A stretch of DNA of 64,000 nucleotides from assembly GCA_039583875.1 (NCBI GenBank), contig CM077164.1:64573628-64637627 (forward strand), given 5' to 3'. This stretch comes from Platanthera guangdongensis. Taxonomy: Eukaryota > Streptophyta > Magnoliopsida > Asparagales > Orchidaceae. The stretch's first letter is position 1, and the number at the start of each line of letters is the position of its first letter. The notes under the pieces are model-generated. The model was not told the DNA's origin. It ran no database searches and worked only from the letters and a program-made list of their open reading frames with translations. Positions 22,271-32,669 of this stretch are shown here, one piece after another. The position numbers and the translations under genes are program-made.

Positions 22271-23583
22271 TAAAGAAAATGATTAGTAGTCCAATCAGTC
22301 TATCTAGGAGCCTTCAGTTCCATCTTCGTTCTCAGGAGAGATTCAGTTCCATCTCCATTCTCAGGAGAGATTCAGTTCTATCTCAGTTTTTAAAGGTTTC
22401 CTTGGGTTACACCCATTATTAAGATCCAATTATGAGTTGGTTGCGTCTTATTAATCATGGCTTAATCAGATCGATGCTTATCAGGAGTTACACCCTCATT
22501 ATTCGTCAAGAATAATTCATAACTCACCACTCGTGCTCTCATCTTTCGAGTGTGCCCTATTTACTCGAGAGTCGAGGCGCCCGACGGTTTTGCGAAATCT
22601 CGGAAAACCCGGAGCTTAGGCACTGGCCTCGGCCACTCTCATCGATAATACAATTTGAATTTATAATTTCAATTAGAAAATATAGTCGCGTGTTCCAATT
22701 TTCGTTTTCGGAGTAAACGAGCGTAATAAATACCGAGCGCGATCCTATGCTTCCATAATTTGGGGAAAATATCAAAACTTATCTCCATGACCCCAAATTT
22801 TGATACAATCTACAAGGGGGTCTAAAAAGAGTCTGGAAAAACTTTCATAATTTTTCGAAGAGTTTTGTGCCTTTAATTTTGCCAAAAAAAATTCATTTGG
22901 GCTTTTAAAAATACCAAATCAACTCCAAAAATCCTCAAAATTTTTATGGAAGAATCTCTTAGTTAGAGGAACATTTTTCATGTTCAACACTTTTTTCCTA
23001 TGAGCCTATTTTAATCTCAAAGAAAATCAACTCATTATAATAATATTATAATATTTATTATAATAATATATTTATATATAATATATTATTATATATATAT
23101 ATATAAATAAAGTAAACTTACTGTACACCATCCCCTCCCCCCCCCCCCCCCCCCCGCTATACGAACCCGCCGCCCATACGTACTTCTCCAGCTGCCGGCC
23201 GGCCGTGGCTCCACCCTCGGCCGACTGCCCGGGGGTGGGGGGCTCCCTCCGGTGGTGGTCCGGCGGCCTGCCGCCTCCGGCCACCGCCGGAGCATTTTTT
23301 TTTATTTTTTTGAACGGGAGGGGAGGGGGTGACGGCGGCGGCGCTGCGGCCGCCGGGAACGCCATGCAAGACGTCCAAAATAGAGAAGGGGAGAGAGAAG
23401 GCTTTCACCTGGGTTTGGCGGGCTCGAGAGGGGCCGACTTGGTCGGCCATGACTCAGGGTGGTGGACGAGGGGGAGGAGCTCCTCGGGTTGGCTTTTTTC
23501 AGCCACCAGAGCTCCGGCAGAGTGGGAGAAGGGGGAGGGGGCTGCTCTGTGAGCTGTAAGGGAAAGAGAGGGGGGTGGGGTGG

Positions 23584-23592
23584 CTTTTATAG
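23584..23592 (-). promoter_or_regulatory. Probable TATA box of Gy-1 LTR
   Basis: Minus strand CTATAAAAG. Lies in mid-LTR, downstream (minus sense) of the duplicated block at 24265-24500. Confidence 0.5.
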
Positions 23593-24264
23593 GGAGGGGG
23601 AGGGAGAGCTCCCTCCCTTTGGGTGGTGTGGGACTAATCCCTCCTTACGGAGGGATTACTCCCACCCTCCATCTGTCCAAGGACAGCTGGAGGTCTCTCA
23701 TTTTCCCCCATGTGGGGAAAATGGATGGGGCCCCTTTATGGGCTTGGGCCTTTAGGTGAGAAAGAGAGAGAGGGAGAGAGAAGAAGTAGGTGGGCCTCCA
23801 CTTGCTTTAGGATAGGGCCTTGCTGGTTGGGGGCCCAAGGAGAGTGAGGGGGGCATGGGCCATCCTCCTTTGGAGAGGAGGTGGGCCCCTCACTTGGAGA
23901 AAAAAAATCCAAAAAGTGGGTTTTTAGGAGGGTTTGACCAAGTCAATCCTAGGGCGGGTCCCCCTTGCTGGTCAAAGTCAAGGTGGGTTCAAGTCATCGG
24001 GGTCGGGTCAAAGTTCGGGTGTCGTGTCATATTTGGTGTGTGCACGTTTTTCGATGCATGACTAAGCTTGATTTGACTACGGGTTGACCAATTATCATCG
24101 AAATTGACCGGGACGACTTCCGTTGACTTTGTATTGACCATACGAGTCCAACGCCACTGACTGGGGTTGAATCGAAGTCCGTTTGGCGAAAGTCCAAAAT
24201 TTGCGCGTCGCAACGCCCTAAAATGACCGAAGTTTGTAAAATTATCGTTAGACCTCGGATTGTG

Positions 24265-24500
24265 ACGCGACGAGCTCCGATGCGCTCATATTGATTATAC
24301 GAGGCCACATGAACTGACAGAACTCGATTCGGAGTTCTCTAGCTCGATATCCAAAATCTCTCTCTCGTCGCATTTTACGAGGAATGGTCACATCTACTAT
24401 ATGACCTCGGGGTCCAACTGAACGAGTTCTGATGCGCTCGTATTGACTATACGAGGCCACAGGAACTGACAGAACTCAATTCGGAGTTCTCTATCTCTAT
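24265..24500. repeat. Direct duplication in Gy-1 U3
   Basis: Two copies about 145 bp apart of a block with gatgcgctc, tacgaggccaca, gaactgacagaactc and ttcggagttctcta. It includes short palindromes centred on gagttc/gaactc. Confidence 0.78.
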
Positions 24501-24837
24501 TTCGTACCTAGGGTTTTTTCCTACCGGGTCATGGGTAGGGTTCGAGCCACTTTTATTGGGCCCACTATGGCTCTGGTGGCCCAATAAAAGTCGGGATGTT
24601 ACACTTGGAATGCGCAAAACCTGCGTCGATTTTATCAATGATTTCCTAATTTATGTTTTTCTAATTGTGTAAAACATTCTTTAACAAAAAGATTCTATAA
24701 TGTGTAAAACCTGCGGGCCTGGTCCCGCGCAAGTTATCTTTATTCAAGCATTGTATTATGTTGATGCAAATCTTGTCTATTCAAACAGGAAAGACGACGC
24801 ACTCAAATTCCCCGTGGGGGGCCTGCCCCCCCCCCCC

Positions 24838-25790
24838 TCACGTCCAAGCCACGAGCAGCCCTCGTGAAAATAAAGTTGCGGACAAGAGCCGTGCAAACTA
24901 AGCCGCGAGCCTGACTTGTGTAACCTCGCAAGGGTCTGCCCCCCTTTCACGATAAAGTCGCGGACTAGAGCCGTGCAAACAAAACCGCGAGCCTGACTCG
25001 TGCAACCTAGCAAGGGCCTGCTCCCTTTCGCGATAAAGCCGCGGTTTAGAGCCGTGCAAACTAAGCCGTGAGCCTGACTCGTGCAATCTCGCAAGGGCCT
25101 GCCCCCATTTCGCGATAAAGCCACGGACTAGAGCCGTGCAAACCAAGCCGCAGACTAGAGCCGCGCAAATAAGGCCGCAGACTAGAGCCGTGCAAACTAA
25201 GCCGCATGTCTGACTCGTGCAACCTCACAAGGGCCTTCCCCCCTTTCGCAATAAAGGCGCAGACCTGAGCCGTGCAAACTAAGCCGCGAACCTGACTCGT
25301 GCAACCTCGCAAGGGCCTGCCCCCCTTTTGTGACAAAGTCGCGGACCTGAGCCGTGCAAACTAAGCCAGGAGCCCGACTCATGCAACCTCGCAAGGGCCC
25401 GCCCCCCTTCCGCGATAAAGTCGCGGACTAGAGTCGTGCAAACCAAGCCGCGGACTAGAGCCGCGCAAATAAAGTCGTAGACTAGAGCCGTGCAAACTAA
25501 GTCGCGGACCTGACTTTTGCAACCTCGCAGTGGCATGCCCCCCTTTTGCGACAAAGCCGCGGACCTGAGCCGTGCAAACTAAGCCACGGGCCTGACTCGT
25601 GCAACCTCGCAAGGGCCTGCCCCCCTTTCGCGACAAAGCCAGGGACTTGAGCCGTGCAAACTAAGTTGCGAGCCTGACTCGTGCAACCTCGCAAGGGCCT
25701 GCCCCCCTTTCGCGACAAAGCCGCGGACCTGAGCCGTGCAAACTAAGCCGCGGACCAGAGCCGCGCAAACAAAACCGCGGACCAGAGCCA
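24838..25790. repeat. 82-bp GC-rich tandem array
   Basis: About ten copies of a unit with gcctgcccccctttcgcg, gagccgtgcaaactaag and gactcgtgcaacctcgcaag; the copies starting at 25616 and 25698 are 82 bp apart. Some units contain extra cggactagagccgcgcaaa inserts. On the minus strand the array is open in more than one frame, giving chance ORFs with a repeating sequence. Confidence 0.9.
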
Positions 25791-25966
25791 TGCAAACAAA
25801 ACAGCTAAGAGGGCATAAAAAATGTCATACAAAACAGTTGGAATGATACAAAGTGGGCAATCAGCGTCTAAGGGCAACAACGACAAATGTTGAACAAAAG
25901 GCAAAATACAGTACGACTAACTAAACAACAAAATGCAAATACAAAACTGCAAAAATATAAGAGATA

Positions 25967-27533
25967 TTACTCGTCATCTGAGTCAGAATGCTCATCCTCA
26001 GAAACATCTGCAAAGCCAAAGCCGGATGTGTCACATCCCAAGCTCTTGCTGACCAGGAGGAATGCCTTCGAGACACCGTGTCGGAGCGCTAGCTCACGAA
26101 CATCGTCCATCTGAGGCGCCACCTCCTTGGGCCAAATCTCGTCACGAAACTCCTCTGCAATCAGACAACGGTCTTGCATGTAGTCCAATGATTTCAGGTA
26201 CACTGCAAGTCCCGCAGCCTTCAACTCTGACATATGCCTATCAGAAGACAGCATCTCCACTTGGGCCTTCGTCGCCCGAAGCTGAGTCTCAAGGCCGGTG
26301 GCTTCCTCCCGTGTCGCCTGTAACTGGGTCTCCAAGCCCAAAGTCTCCTCCATTGAGTGCTTCAACATCTGGGTGGTCCTATCCACCAGGGTTTTCTCCA
26401 CCTCCAGGGCTGCACGTGCGTCCTCTAGCTCGGATTTCAGCCAAGACCCGATCCGGCGGAACCGTGCAATGTCCCGATCATGCTCCTCCTTCAAGGAGGC
26501 AAGTGAGCTCGACATCGACCGGAGCTTCTCCTGAAGAGCAAGGTACTCATCCTTCAAACTCACATAATGGTCATTCCAAGTTACTGTAATTTGGGTCTGG
26601 GTCTCTATCTGCACAAGGAAAAGGCTAGAGTTAGCATCAAATAACAAAGAAAAATGAAGAAAGGAATCTTTACAACAAATCAATGCGTTTACCGCATCAC
26701 TCATTGCCCTCAAGGAAGAGGACATCTGTGGAGTAGCTATCTCCGAAGACACCTGAGGAACTGAGGACGCAAGTACCTGCACCTCGGGAGTCGACTCAGG
26801 ACAGGCATCAGAAGAAGCCACTGCCACCACCGTATCAAGGTCACCGGGAGGGGCCGCCCTGAAAAGACCCAACGATCTGAGCGGTGTCCGAAGAGATACC
26901 ACACCGCAGCAAGCGCTTCTCCTCCACATAGACGAAAATATTAAATAGACGGTTGGCTAGTTCACGATGCTCTGAAAACCCAAGCACCGGGGAAAATTCT
27001 CGTTCCTTCTCTCTCACGCGGCGACCGCGGTCAGGCAATATGTCCCACGCCTCGGGAAGGCCCCATGAATTCCTAACAAACCCAAATAAAGTATTCTCAT
27101 GTCGGCGATCTTTGCGAGCCTCAAACTCCAACCAACTTTTGTTACCGCGGACCTCCAACCGCTCGTCACCATCGGAGCGGACATCGCACCAATCTCGAAA
27201 TTGGTCCAAAGAAAATCGTCATCTATGCTCACGAAAGAAGGCAACTAAGCCCATAATTTGGACAATTCCAATCGGGATAAACTGAGAAATAGGCACCCCA
27301 CAGAACTTCAAGATCTCGATCACCTCCTCACATGGCGGGAAGCGGAAGCCGGATCTCAGGGAAACTTCTCAAATCGTCAACCAGCCACGCGGGGGATTCT
27401 GGACTCGCTCCTCAGAACGTGAAATCCTCACCTCCACATCAACAAGAAGCCCATATTTCTTCCTCCAAATTTCAACACCATCATCGGTCAAAGAGGAAAG
27501 CAGGCGAATCGGACCGAAAGAATTCTTCGAGAC
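25967..27533 (-). pseudogene. Putative gypsy-type transposon protein with coiled coil, broken
   Basis: The first part matches the plant 'putative gypsy type transposon' domain as I recall it: PRGWLT, SGFRFPPCEE, LKFCGVPISQFIPIGIVQIM, then LPEAWDILPDR-type sequence. The second part (about 26600-26080) is a long heptad-rich coiled coil, ending in an acidic tail EDEHSDSDDE. Defects: TGA at 27371-27369, TGA at 27221-27219 and a frameshift near 26845 in a C-rich run. The exon start at 27533 follows a good acceptor (ttgtgttgtgcag). One intron inside is annotated separately. The molecular role of this family is unknown to me. Confidence 0.75.
26609..26692 (-). other. Intron in the transposon-protein pseudogene (84 bp)
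   Basis: Minus strand donor GCG|GTAAAC, branch-like TGCTAAC about 25 nt before the acceptor CCTTGTGCAG|AT, and pyrimidine-rich in between. The length is a multiple of three and it has no stop, so reading through it stays open; the T-rich translation there supports an intron. Confidence 0.75.
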
Positions 27534-27639
27534 CTGCACAACACAAAAGATAGAGGAGTCAGGTTTGCCTAAATTAAAAAAAATAAAGTAAGGCTTGAAG
27601 TCACGCATCCAAGAGCATGCAGCCCAAACCACGCGCGAA

Positions 27640-27960
27640 CCGAGTGCGCACTCGCGCACAAGAACGCACGCGACTAGGGAGGGGCCCGCCCGCACGCGCG
27701 GACAAGTATGCGCGGGCCCGTGCGCGCGCACCCGTGCACGGACAGGTGTACGCGCACTCGCACATGAACAGGTGCGCGCGCACCAGGCCGCACGGTCTGG
27801 GGTGCGCGCACCCACGCGCACGCCGGCGCGCAGACAGGGGCGCGCGCACCCACGCGCGCAGCCTGGTGCGTGCGGCCTGGTATGCGCGCACCCTCGAGCG
27901 TGGCCAGGACCGCGCACACCTGTGCGTGCTCGAGCGCGTGGCTAGCTGCGCGCGCACTGC
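27640..27960. repeat. GC-rich alternating purine-pyrimidine repeats
   Basis: Irregular repeats of gtgcgcgcgcaccc, cacgcgcgca and related palindromes. All six frames are open for long stretches and give Arg/Ala/Pro/His-rich ORFs that I do not regard as genes. Confidence 0.85.
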
Positions 27961-28163
27961 CCGAAGCACGCCCGCTCGTGCGCGCTCACCCGCAAGGGGC
28001 TGGACGCGCGATTCCAGTCGCACGCCTTAGCTCCGCATGGGCGGGCGCCTCCCTCAGCCTCGTTCGGCGTCTTCGTCGGTCGTCTCTCCTTCGACAAGTT
28101 TACTCCATGTACCTTCGAAGCATCGCCCTTCACCGCCTCCGCTTTCTCGCCGGAGGTTGTCAT
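27942..28163 (-). other. Possible first exon of the transposon-protein gene
   Basis: Minus strand ATG at 28163 (gtcATGACAACC) opens MTTSGEKAEAVKGDASK; a donor-like AAG|GTACAT follows after 17 codons. A TATA box lies 100 bp upstream. It could join to the exon at 27533 through an intron containing the GC-rich repeats. Only the layout supports this. Confidence 0.35.
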
Positions 28164-28973
28164 GACAGTAGGGAAGAAGATGGAAGCAAGAAAATCCTTA
28201 TTCTCATGTTCGCTTCATTCTCCAGCAATAAGGATTTGGGAGGCAATTGATGGGTTGCACCGCTATTTATAAGGAGGATTTCCCCATGATCTCCTCCTCA
28301 AGTGAAAGATCATGGGGTTGACTAGTCAAACTCCACCTCCCATGAACTCTCCCATGATGAGAAAAACATGGGGGGAGGGCCCACTCTCTCTCTCTCTCTC
28401 CACAAAGAAACCTCCCCCCTTTAGGGGGAAAACCGTCGCTGCCCGCCATCAAGGCCATCGCCGCCGCCTCCGGCCAGGCCGACTCCGCCGCCGCTGCCGC
28501 CGACCAGGCCGCCTCCGTCGTCGTTCAGGCCGCCTCCGTCACCGGCCTGGACGATCGGTCGCCGACCTTGCCGCCGCGGCCAAGGTCAGGCCGCAGCCGC
28601 TAGCCGGGCCGCCGCCCTAGCTGCCGCCGGCCTAGCCGCCGACCTCGCCGCCAGCCAGGCCGCCGCCAAACTAGCCGTCGACCTTGCTGCCGGCCAGGCC
28701 GCCGACCGCCCCACCACCGTCCACGGCATGCCCGCCGTCCGATCGTGGTGGGCCTTTCTCGCCGTCCGATCTGGTGGGTAACCACCCACTAACCCACCTA
28801 GTTAGTGGTGGGGCCTGCCATAATTCCCTCCCAGAGGCTATAAAAAGAGCCTCAGGGCCTCCTCATAATTCATCTTTTGGCTCCCGATCATCTTCTTCCT
28901 TAGGCGATAGCTCTGCCGGACTGCTCCATCGGATCATCCTCCAGCCACCAGTGTGCCCCCAGTAGGAAAACAC
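28164..28973. other. Noncoding region 5' of the transposon-protein gene
   Basis: Contains CT repeats (28384-28402), a CCG-rich low-complexity stretch (28440-28700) open in several frames, and a plus-strand TATA box TATAAAAAG at 28839-28847 pointing right, possibly from an LTR of another truncated element. No gene seen. Confidence 0.55.
28263..28271 (-). promoter_or_regulatory. TATA box upstream of the transposon-protein gene
   Basis: Minus strand TATAAATAG within ccttataaatagcgg, 100 bp before the candidate ATG at 28163. Confidence 0.5.
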
Positions 28974-29119
28974 TGTTGGGTACATTGAAAAATGTGTACC
29001 AGATTTGAATAAGCCTCACTTTACTCAATGATATGCATCAAGGTGTATTTGATGTTATTTTGAGTTTATATGTGCAGGTTAAGAAAATGCAAGAATGCAG
29101 GAAAAAGTTTCTAAGTCCA

Positions 29120-29710
29120 TGAGTCGACACCAGAAGAAGTTGTGTCGACACTTATGAAGACTTGTGTCGACACTGGAGAAAAGCAGTGTCGACACTTGGA
29201 GTTAATTGTGTCGACACTTGGAAAGGCTGTGTCGACACCAGAAGAAACTATGTCGACATACAGAGGCAGTGTCGACACACAGAGAAGCATAGTCGACATC
29301 AACTGTGTCGACACATAGAGGCAGTGTTGACACACAGAGAGAAAGTTTAGTCGACACCAACTGTGTCGACACATAGAGGCAGTGTCGACACACAGAGGCT
29401 TAGTCGACATCAATTGTGTCGACACACAGAGGCAGTGTCGACACACAGAAGACCTTGTCAACATCAACTGTGTCGACACACAGGACTTGTGTCGACACAT
29501 GGTAGAATTTCAACGAAATCAATTTGTGTGAAGAAAAGAAGTGACTGTGTCGACACCACAGAACTAGTGTCGACACAATCTACAGAAACTGTGTCGAGAA
29601 GTAGTGTCAACACTAAGGAAGCTGTGTCGACATCACCAAGACTTGTGTCGACACTTATTCTACTTGTGTCGACACATGATGAAGTTCAGTCTCGACACTT
29701 TGCTGACAGA
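29120..29710. repeat. Copia-3 U3 palindromic array (gtgtcgacac)
   Basis: More than twenty copies of the perfect palindrome gtgtcgacac or one-base variants, spaced irregularly by about 15-35 bp, with linkers such as acagaggca and caactgt. Confidence 0.92.
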
Positions 29711-29833
29711 GACAGAGTTTCAAGAAGTGATTGGATGACTTGACAGCTGTCATTACCAACCGGTCTACTGCAACTGTCAGAGCTGTCAGAAGTTTGTTAG
29801 AAACCGGATCAGCCGGTTACCATGGAGGAAGAC

Positions 29834-29842
29834 TATATAAAG
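29834..29842 (+). promoter_or_regulatory. TATA box of Copia-3 5' LTR
   Basis: TATATAAAG in gactatataaaggc, about 130 bp past the end of the palindromic array. Confidence 0.7.
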
Positions 29843-30289
29843 GCATTCTCCATCAACAGAAGAAATACTGGAATACAGGAAAGAAGAACTAATACTGATA
29901 GAAGTAAAAACACTGATACAGAATAAAAAAAAGAAGGTGGAGAGAGAGAGCTCCATCTATTGAAGTGAAGAAAGGGACTTATATCAACAAGTTCCTCAAG
30001 TGCAGATTCTGAACCAGTCTGCCAAGAAGGATTCAGATTGAGATCTGAATTTCAAGAAAGAAGTTGATTGAAGATCAACTTCAAAGGAGATCAACCATAC
30101 TGAGTTCAGATTCAAGAAGCTTTGAAGAAAGCTAAGAGTGGTTGTTCTCTGCCATCAGATTCTTCCAAGAACTGATCAAGAAACCATCCATCCTTTCTCT
30201 CTCTACCAGGGTGGTGGTAAAATACATTGTTAAATCTATTTTCTGTATGATCTATATAAGATCTGAGTTGTAAGTCTGTGTTTATAAAA

Positions 30290-30530
30290 GCTGAGTTGTA
30301 GGAGATTATTTTCTCTGAGTGGTAGGCCTTGTTGAAGGCTGAGGTAGGGCTGTGAGCCTGAGTTGTACGAGATTGTTATCTCTGAGTTGTAGGCCTTGTT
30401 GAAGGCTGAGGTAGGGCAGATTGCCTAAGCTGTAGGAGTGTGGACTCACTCTGAGTTGTAAGAGCCTTGTTTGGGTTCTGAGCTGTAAGATATGTGGATC
30501 TGAGGTGAAGAGAAGAAGTTAGGCTGAATC
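30290..30530. repeat. Short tandem repeats in the Copia-3 LTR
   Basis: Units with tgagttgtag, gccttgttgaaggctgaggt and agggc repeated three to four times. Reverse-complement counterparts (ggcctacactcagcc) occur in the Copia-4 LTR at 53060-53190. Confidence 0.82.
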
Positions 30531-30762
30531 TAGCACACTGCTAGATAGGCGAAGGGGGAAAGTGGATGTACCCAGACCTTGGGGAACCACTATAAAAACT
30601 GTGTGCAATCTGTGATTGTGTGATTCTGTGAATTCTGTGATGTGTTAGCTGTAGAATTAATTGTTTCTAAGTAATTAATTGAATAGATATTTTGCCTTAG
30701 AACAAAAAGGAATTACACCTATTCACCCCACCCCTCTAGGTGTTTAGGAACTAATTCTTTCA

Positions 30763-30780
30763 AGTGGTATCAGAGGGAGG
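30763..30780 (+). other. Copia-3 primer binding site
   Basis: agtggtatcagagggagg: the 12 bases tggtatcagagn match the initiator tRNA-Met complement. Confidence 0.85.
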
Positions 30781-30842
30781 TTCCTCAAAGTTAGACTTAA
30801 CAGTCTGAGTGAGATCTATAAGGCAGAATTAAGATCAAGAAG

Positions 30843-32108
30843 ATGGGTTCAGGAGAAAATCATAAAAAACTTGGTTCAATGAAATTGTCCATCTGCAGGA
30901 AAGAAATATTTGGAATATGGAAAGAAAGGGACAAATTATTCATGGAGGCATCTGATCCTAGAATTTACATAACAGTTAAGGAAGGGTCATATGTTCCAAT
31001 GAAGATTTCTGTTCTTGATGTCAATCAAAGAATTCCAAAGAATTTTTCAGAGATGACTAAAGATGAGATCATCTTGGCAACAATGGATAAAAGAGCCCAG
31101 AACATTATAGTAAGTGTCATTGATGATTCAACATTCCAGAATCTAATTCACTGCAAAACCTCTAAGGAGATGTGTGACACATTGATTGTGTACATGGAAG
31201 GTTCTGAAGAGGTTAGGCAAGATAGAAAATCTATGCTTAATCAAGAATATGAGAGTTTCAGACAAGCCAAGTCTGAAAGTATAACTGAATGTTATAAGAA
31301 GTTCTATAGGATTGTCAATGAACTAATGTCTTATGGAAGAATATTCAGTACTTATGAACTGAATGACAAATTCCTTAGGTCTTTGACTAAGGATTGGGAT
31401 ACTAAGATCTGTGCCATAAGGGAAGTGGCCAGACTGGGTCAGATTTCTCCTCCAACACTGTTTGGAAAATTGTTGTCTTATGAGATGCAGCTGTTAGCCA
31501 GAAAGGAGGAAGAGAAAAATACAAAGGGTGACTACAGAGAAAAGTCAGTGACCTTCAAGGTAGAAGCCACAAGGAAGAATAGGAGAATGTCTTCATCATC
31601 TCCTAAGAAAGATGCAGAAGTGATTTCAGAAAATTCTGATTATCACAGTACAGATAGCAGTAATTCAGATGAAGACTTTGTAGCATTCACAAGGCAGTTC
31701 CAGAGGTTCTTAAAGAAGAAGCAGTGGAAATCAAAGCCATCTACATCACAGTCCAAGGATGACTATTATCAGAAGAGGAAATCATCCAGGAAGGACTGGA
31801 ATGGGACAAAGCCTAGCAAGTCAACTACATCCAAGATTATATGCTATTGCTGCAACAAAGCTGGACATGTTGTGGCTGACTGTCCAGACAAGAGGAAGGA
31901 GTCTGCTAATAGAAAGAAGTTTCAGCACAAGAGCAAGAAGGAGAAATCCTTGGTTGCTGAGAAAGAGAAAAGTTTGACAGATCAATCTACTTCAGAATCT
32001 GAATCTGAGGCTGAGGCATATATTGGTTTGTTTGCAGAAGAAGAGGATGAGTTCATGCAATTCTGGACTCTATCTATGAGCAGGAAGACCGTCAGTGCAA
32101 AGGACTGA
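30843..32108 (+). CDS. Copia-3 gag, first part
   Basis: Starts at ATG 30843 (agATGGGTTCAGG), MGSGENHKKLGSMKLSICRK. The capsid part is closely similar to Copia-4 gag (WKERDKLFMEASDPRIYITV). A first CCHC knuckle, CYCCNKAGHVVADC, is at about residue 335, followed by a Lys/Glu-rich stretch. Near 32058, just after EEDEFMQ, one A is missing compared with Copia-4, which ends this ORF early at TGA 32106-32108; the original frame continues in the next entry. Confidence 0.88.
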   Translation: MGSGENHKKLGSMKLSICRKEIFGIWKERDKLFMEASDPRIYITVKEGSYVPMKISVLDVNQRIPKNFSEMTKDEIILATMDKRAQNIIVSVIDDSTFQNLIHCKTSKEMCDTLIVYMEGSEEVRQDRKSMLNQEYESFRQAKSESITECYKKFYRIVNELMSYGRIFSTYELNDKFLRSLTKDWDTKICAIREVARLGQISPPTLFGKLLSYEMQLLARKEEEKNTKGDYREKSVTFKVEATRKNRRMSSSSPKKDAEVISENSDYHSTDSSNSDEDFVAFTRQFQRFLKKKQWKSKPSTSQSKDDYYQKRKSSRKDWNGTKPSKSTTSKIICYCCNKAGHVVADCPDKRKESANRKKFQHKSKKEKSLVAEKEKSLTDQSTSESESEAEAYIGLFAEEEDEFMQFWTLSMSRKTVSAKD

Positions 32109-32669
32109 TGGCAGTGTCTGAAGAAGACCAGTGTCAGGATCAGCCTGGCCCCAGTAAGGTAAAAAGTGTATTTGTAGATTCTGATTACTTCACTGGGTCA
32201 GAATCAGATGCATCTCCATCAAGAGATGAAGATGGGTCTGACTCTAAAGGAGATATTCATCAGCTGATAGATGAATATGGAGATTTATTGCATGCACTTA
32301 AGAGAAGCAAAAACCTGGCCAAAAATCAGGCTAAGGAAATTGCAGCTCTTAAGTTGGTTGCATCTGATTCAGAGAAGCTGTTGGATCAAAAGATGAATGA
32401 GATTGCCAACTTGAAAAACATAACTGTTATTCAAATGGGAACAATCAATTTCAAAAATTATCAGATTAAAAGTCTGGAAAACAGACATCAGAAAGAGAAG
32501 GAGATTGTGGCTAGTTTCTCTAAGCCAAAGTCTATCCTACCCTTAATAGATGACTTTGTGTCACAAAAGCGTAAGGCAGGAATAGGCTTTAAGAGCACTG
32601 TATGGGCTGCACAGTCCAATAAGAAAGGCAAAGCCCCATCACAAAACAAAAGACCTGCTGTAAACAATA
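32059..32669 (+). pseudogene. Copia-3 gag, second part up to the Gy-3 insertion
   Basis: Resumes the gag frame after the one-base deletion: SIYEQEDRQCKGLMAVSEED, then an acidic/Ser stretch, a coiled-coil region (LKNITVIQMGTINFKNYQIK) and a basic stretch KKGKAPSQNKR. It is cut at 32669 by Gy-3 within codon N-T. The counterpart in Copia-4 is one open frame. Confidence 0.85.
32665..32669. repeat. Target-site duplication of Gy-3 (caata), left copy
   Basis: caata precedes TGTAAG at 32670 and recurs at 44303-44307 after GTTACA. Removing Gy-3 and one copy restores the Copia-3 gag frame. Confidence 0.95.

Larger units (their letters stand above)
6867..24603 (-). mobile_element. Gy-1: Tekay-type chromovirus, heavily nested
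   Basis: Minus-strand order is 5' LTR (24603-20575), primer site (about 20572-20552), gag (18690-18278 then 8556-7804), intron (7803-7691), protease and N-terminal RT (7690-6867). RNase H, integrase and the 3' LTR lie beyond Gy-2, left of the window. It is interrupted by Copia-2, a solo LTR and Gy-2. The 5-bp right flank cttgg (24604-24608) is the expected target duplication but its partner is not in view. Confidence 0.8.
20575..24603 (-). repeat. Gy-1 5' LTR (about 4 kb)
   Basis: Minus-strand start TGTAACATCCCGAC at 24603 and end GGGGGGCACTACA at 20575, next to the primer site. About 4.03 kb, long but within the range of Tekay-type LTRs. It holds two short tandem arrays (21275-21430, 22045-22270), a C homopolymer near 23135-23155, GC-rich low-complexity DNA (23160-23350) and a duplicated block (24265-24500). 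No genes; all ORFs inside are chance. Confidence 0.78.
24604..28973. other. Older block between Gy-1 and Copia-3, carrying a gypsy-type transposon protein locus
   Basis: Target DNA of the Gy-1 insertion. It starts with about 230 bp of unrecognised sequence, then the 82-bp array, an ORF-poor AT-rich stretch (25800-25966), the broken minus-strand gene, GC-rich repeats, a minus-strand TATA box and, at 28839-28847, a plus-strand TATAAAAAG. No LTR pair could be matched, so the parent element is unresolved. Confidence 0.6.
28974..30762 (+). repeat. Copia-3 5' LTR
   Basis: Starts TGTTGGGTACATTG, ends AACTAATTCTTTCA just before the primer site. Same family as the Copia-4 LTR. U3 holds the GTGTCGACAC array and a TATA box; downstream (30290-30530) is a tandem stretch of gagttgtaggccttgttgaa-like units. 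Confidence 0.9.

Noticed and set aside
23072..23559. Proline/glycine-rich ORFs on both strands in the Gy-1 LTR
   Set aside because: Same reason: low-complexity GC-rich DNA with homopolymers, in noncoding LTR.
24777..25791. Series of overlapping minus-strand ORFs coding for a repeat protein
   Set aside because: They are shadows of the 82-bp array read in several frames, each only 60-115 codons, with no consistent start and no similarity to a known protein.
27595..28030. Arg/Ala/Pro-rich ORFs on both strands
   Set aside because: GC-rich alternating repeats lack AT-rich stop codons, so all frames are open by composition.
29120..29710. Regularly spaced repeats that look like a CRISPR array
   Set aside because: The repeat is a 10-bp palindrome with irregular spacing and variants, inside a plant LTR with no cas genes. 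Spacers are themselves repeated.
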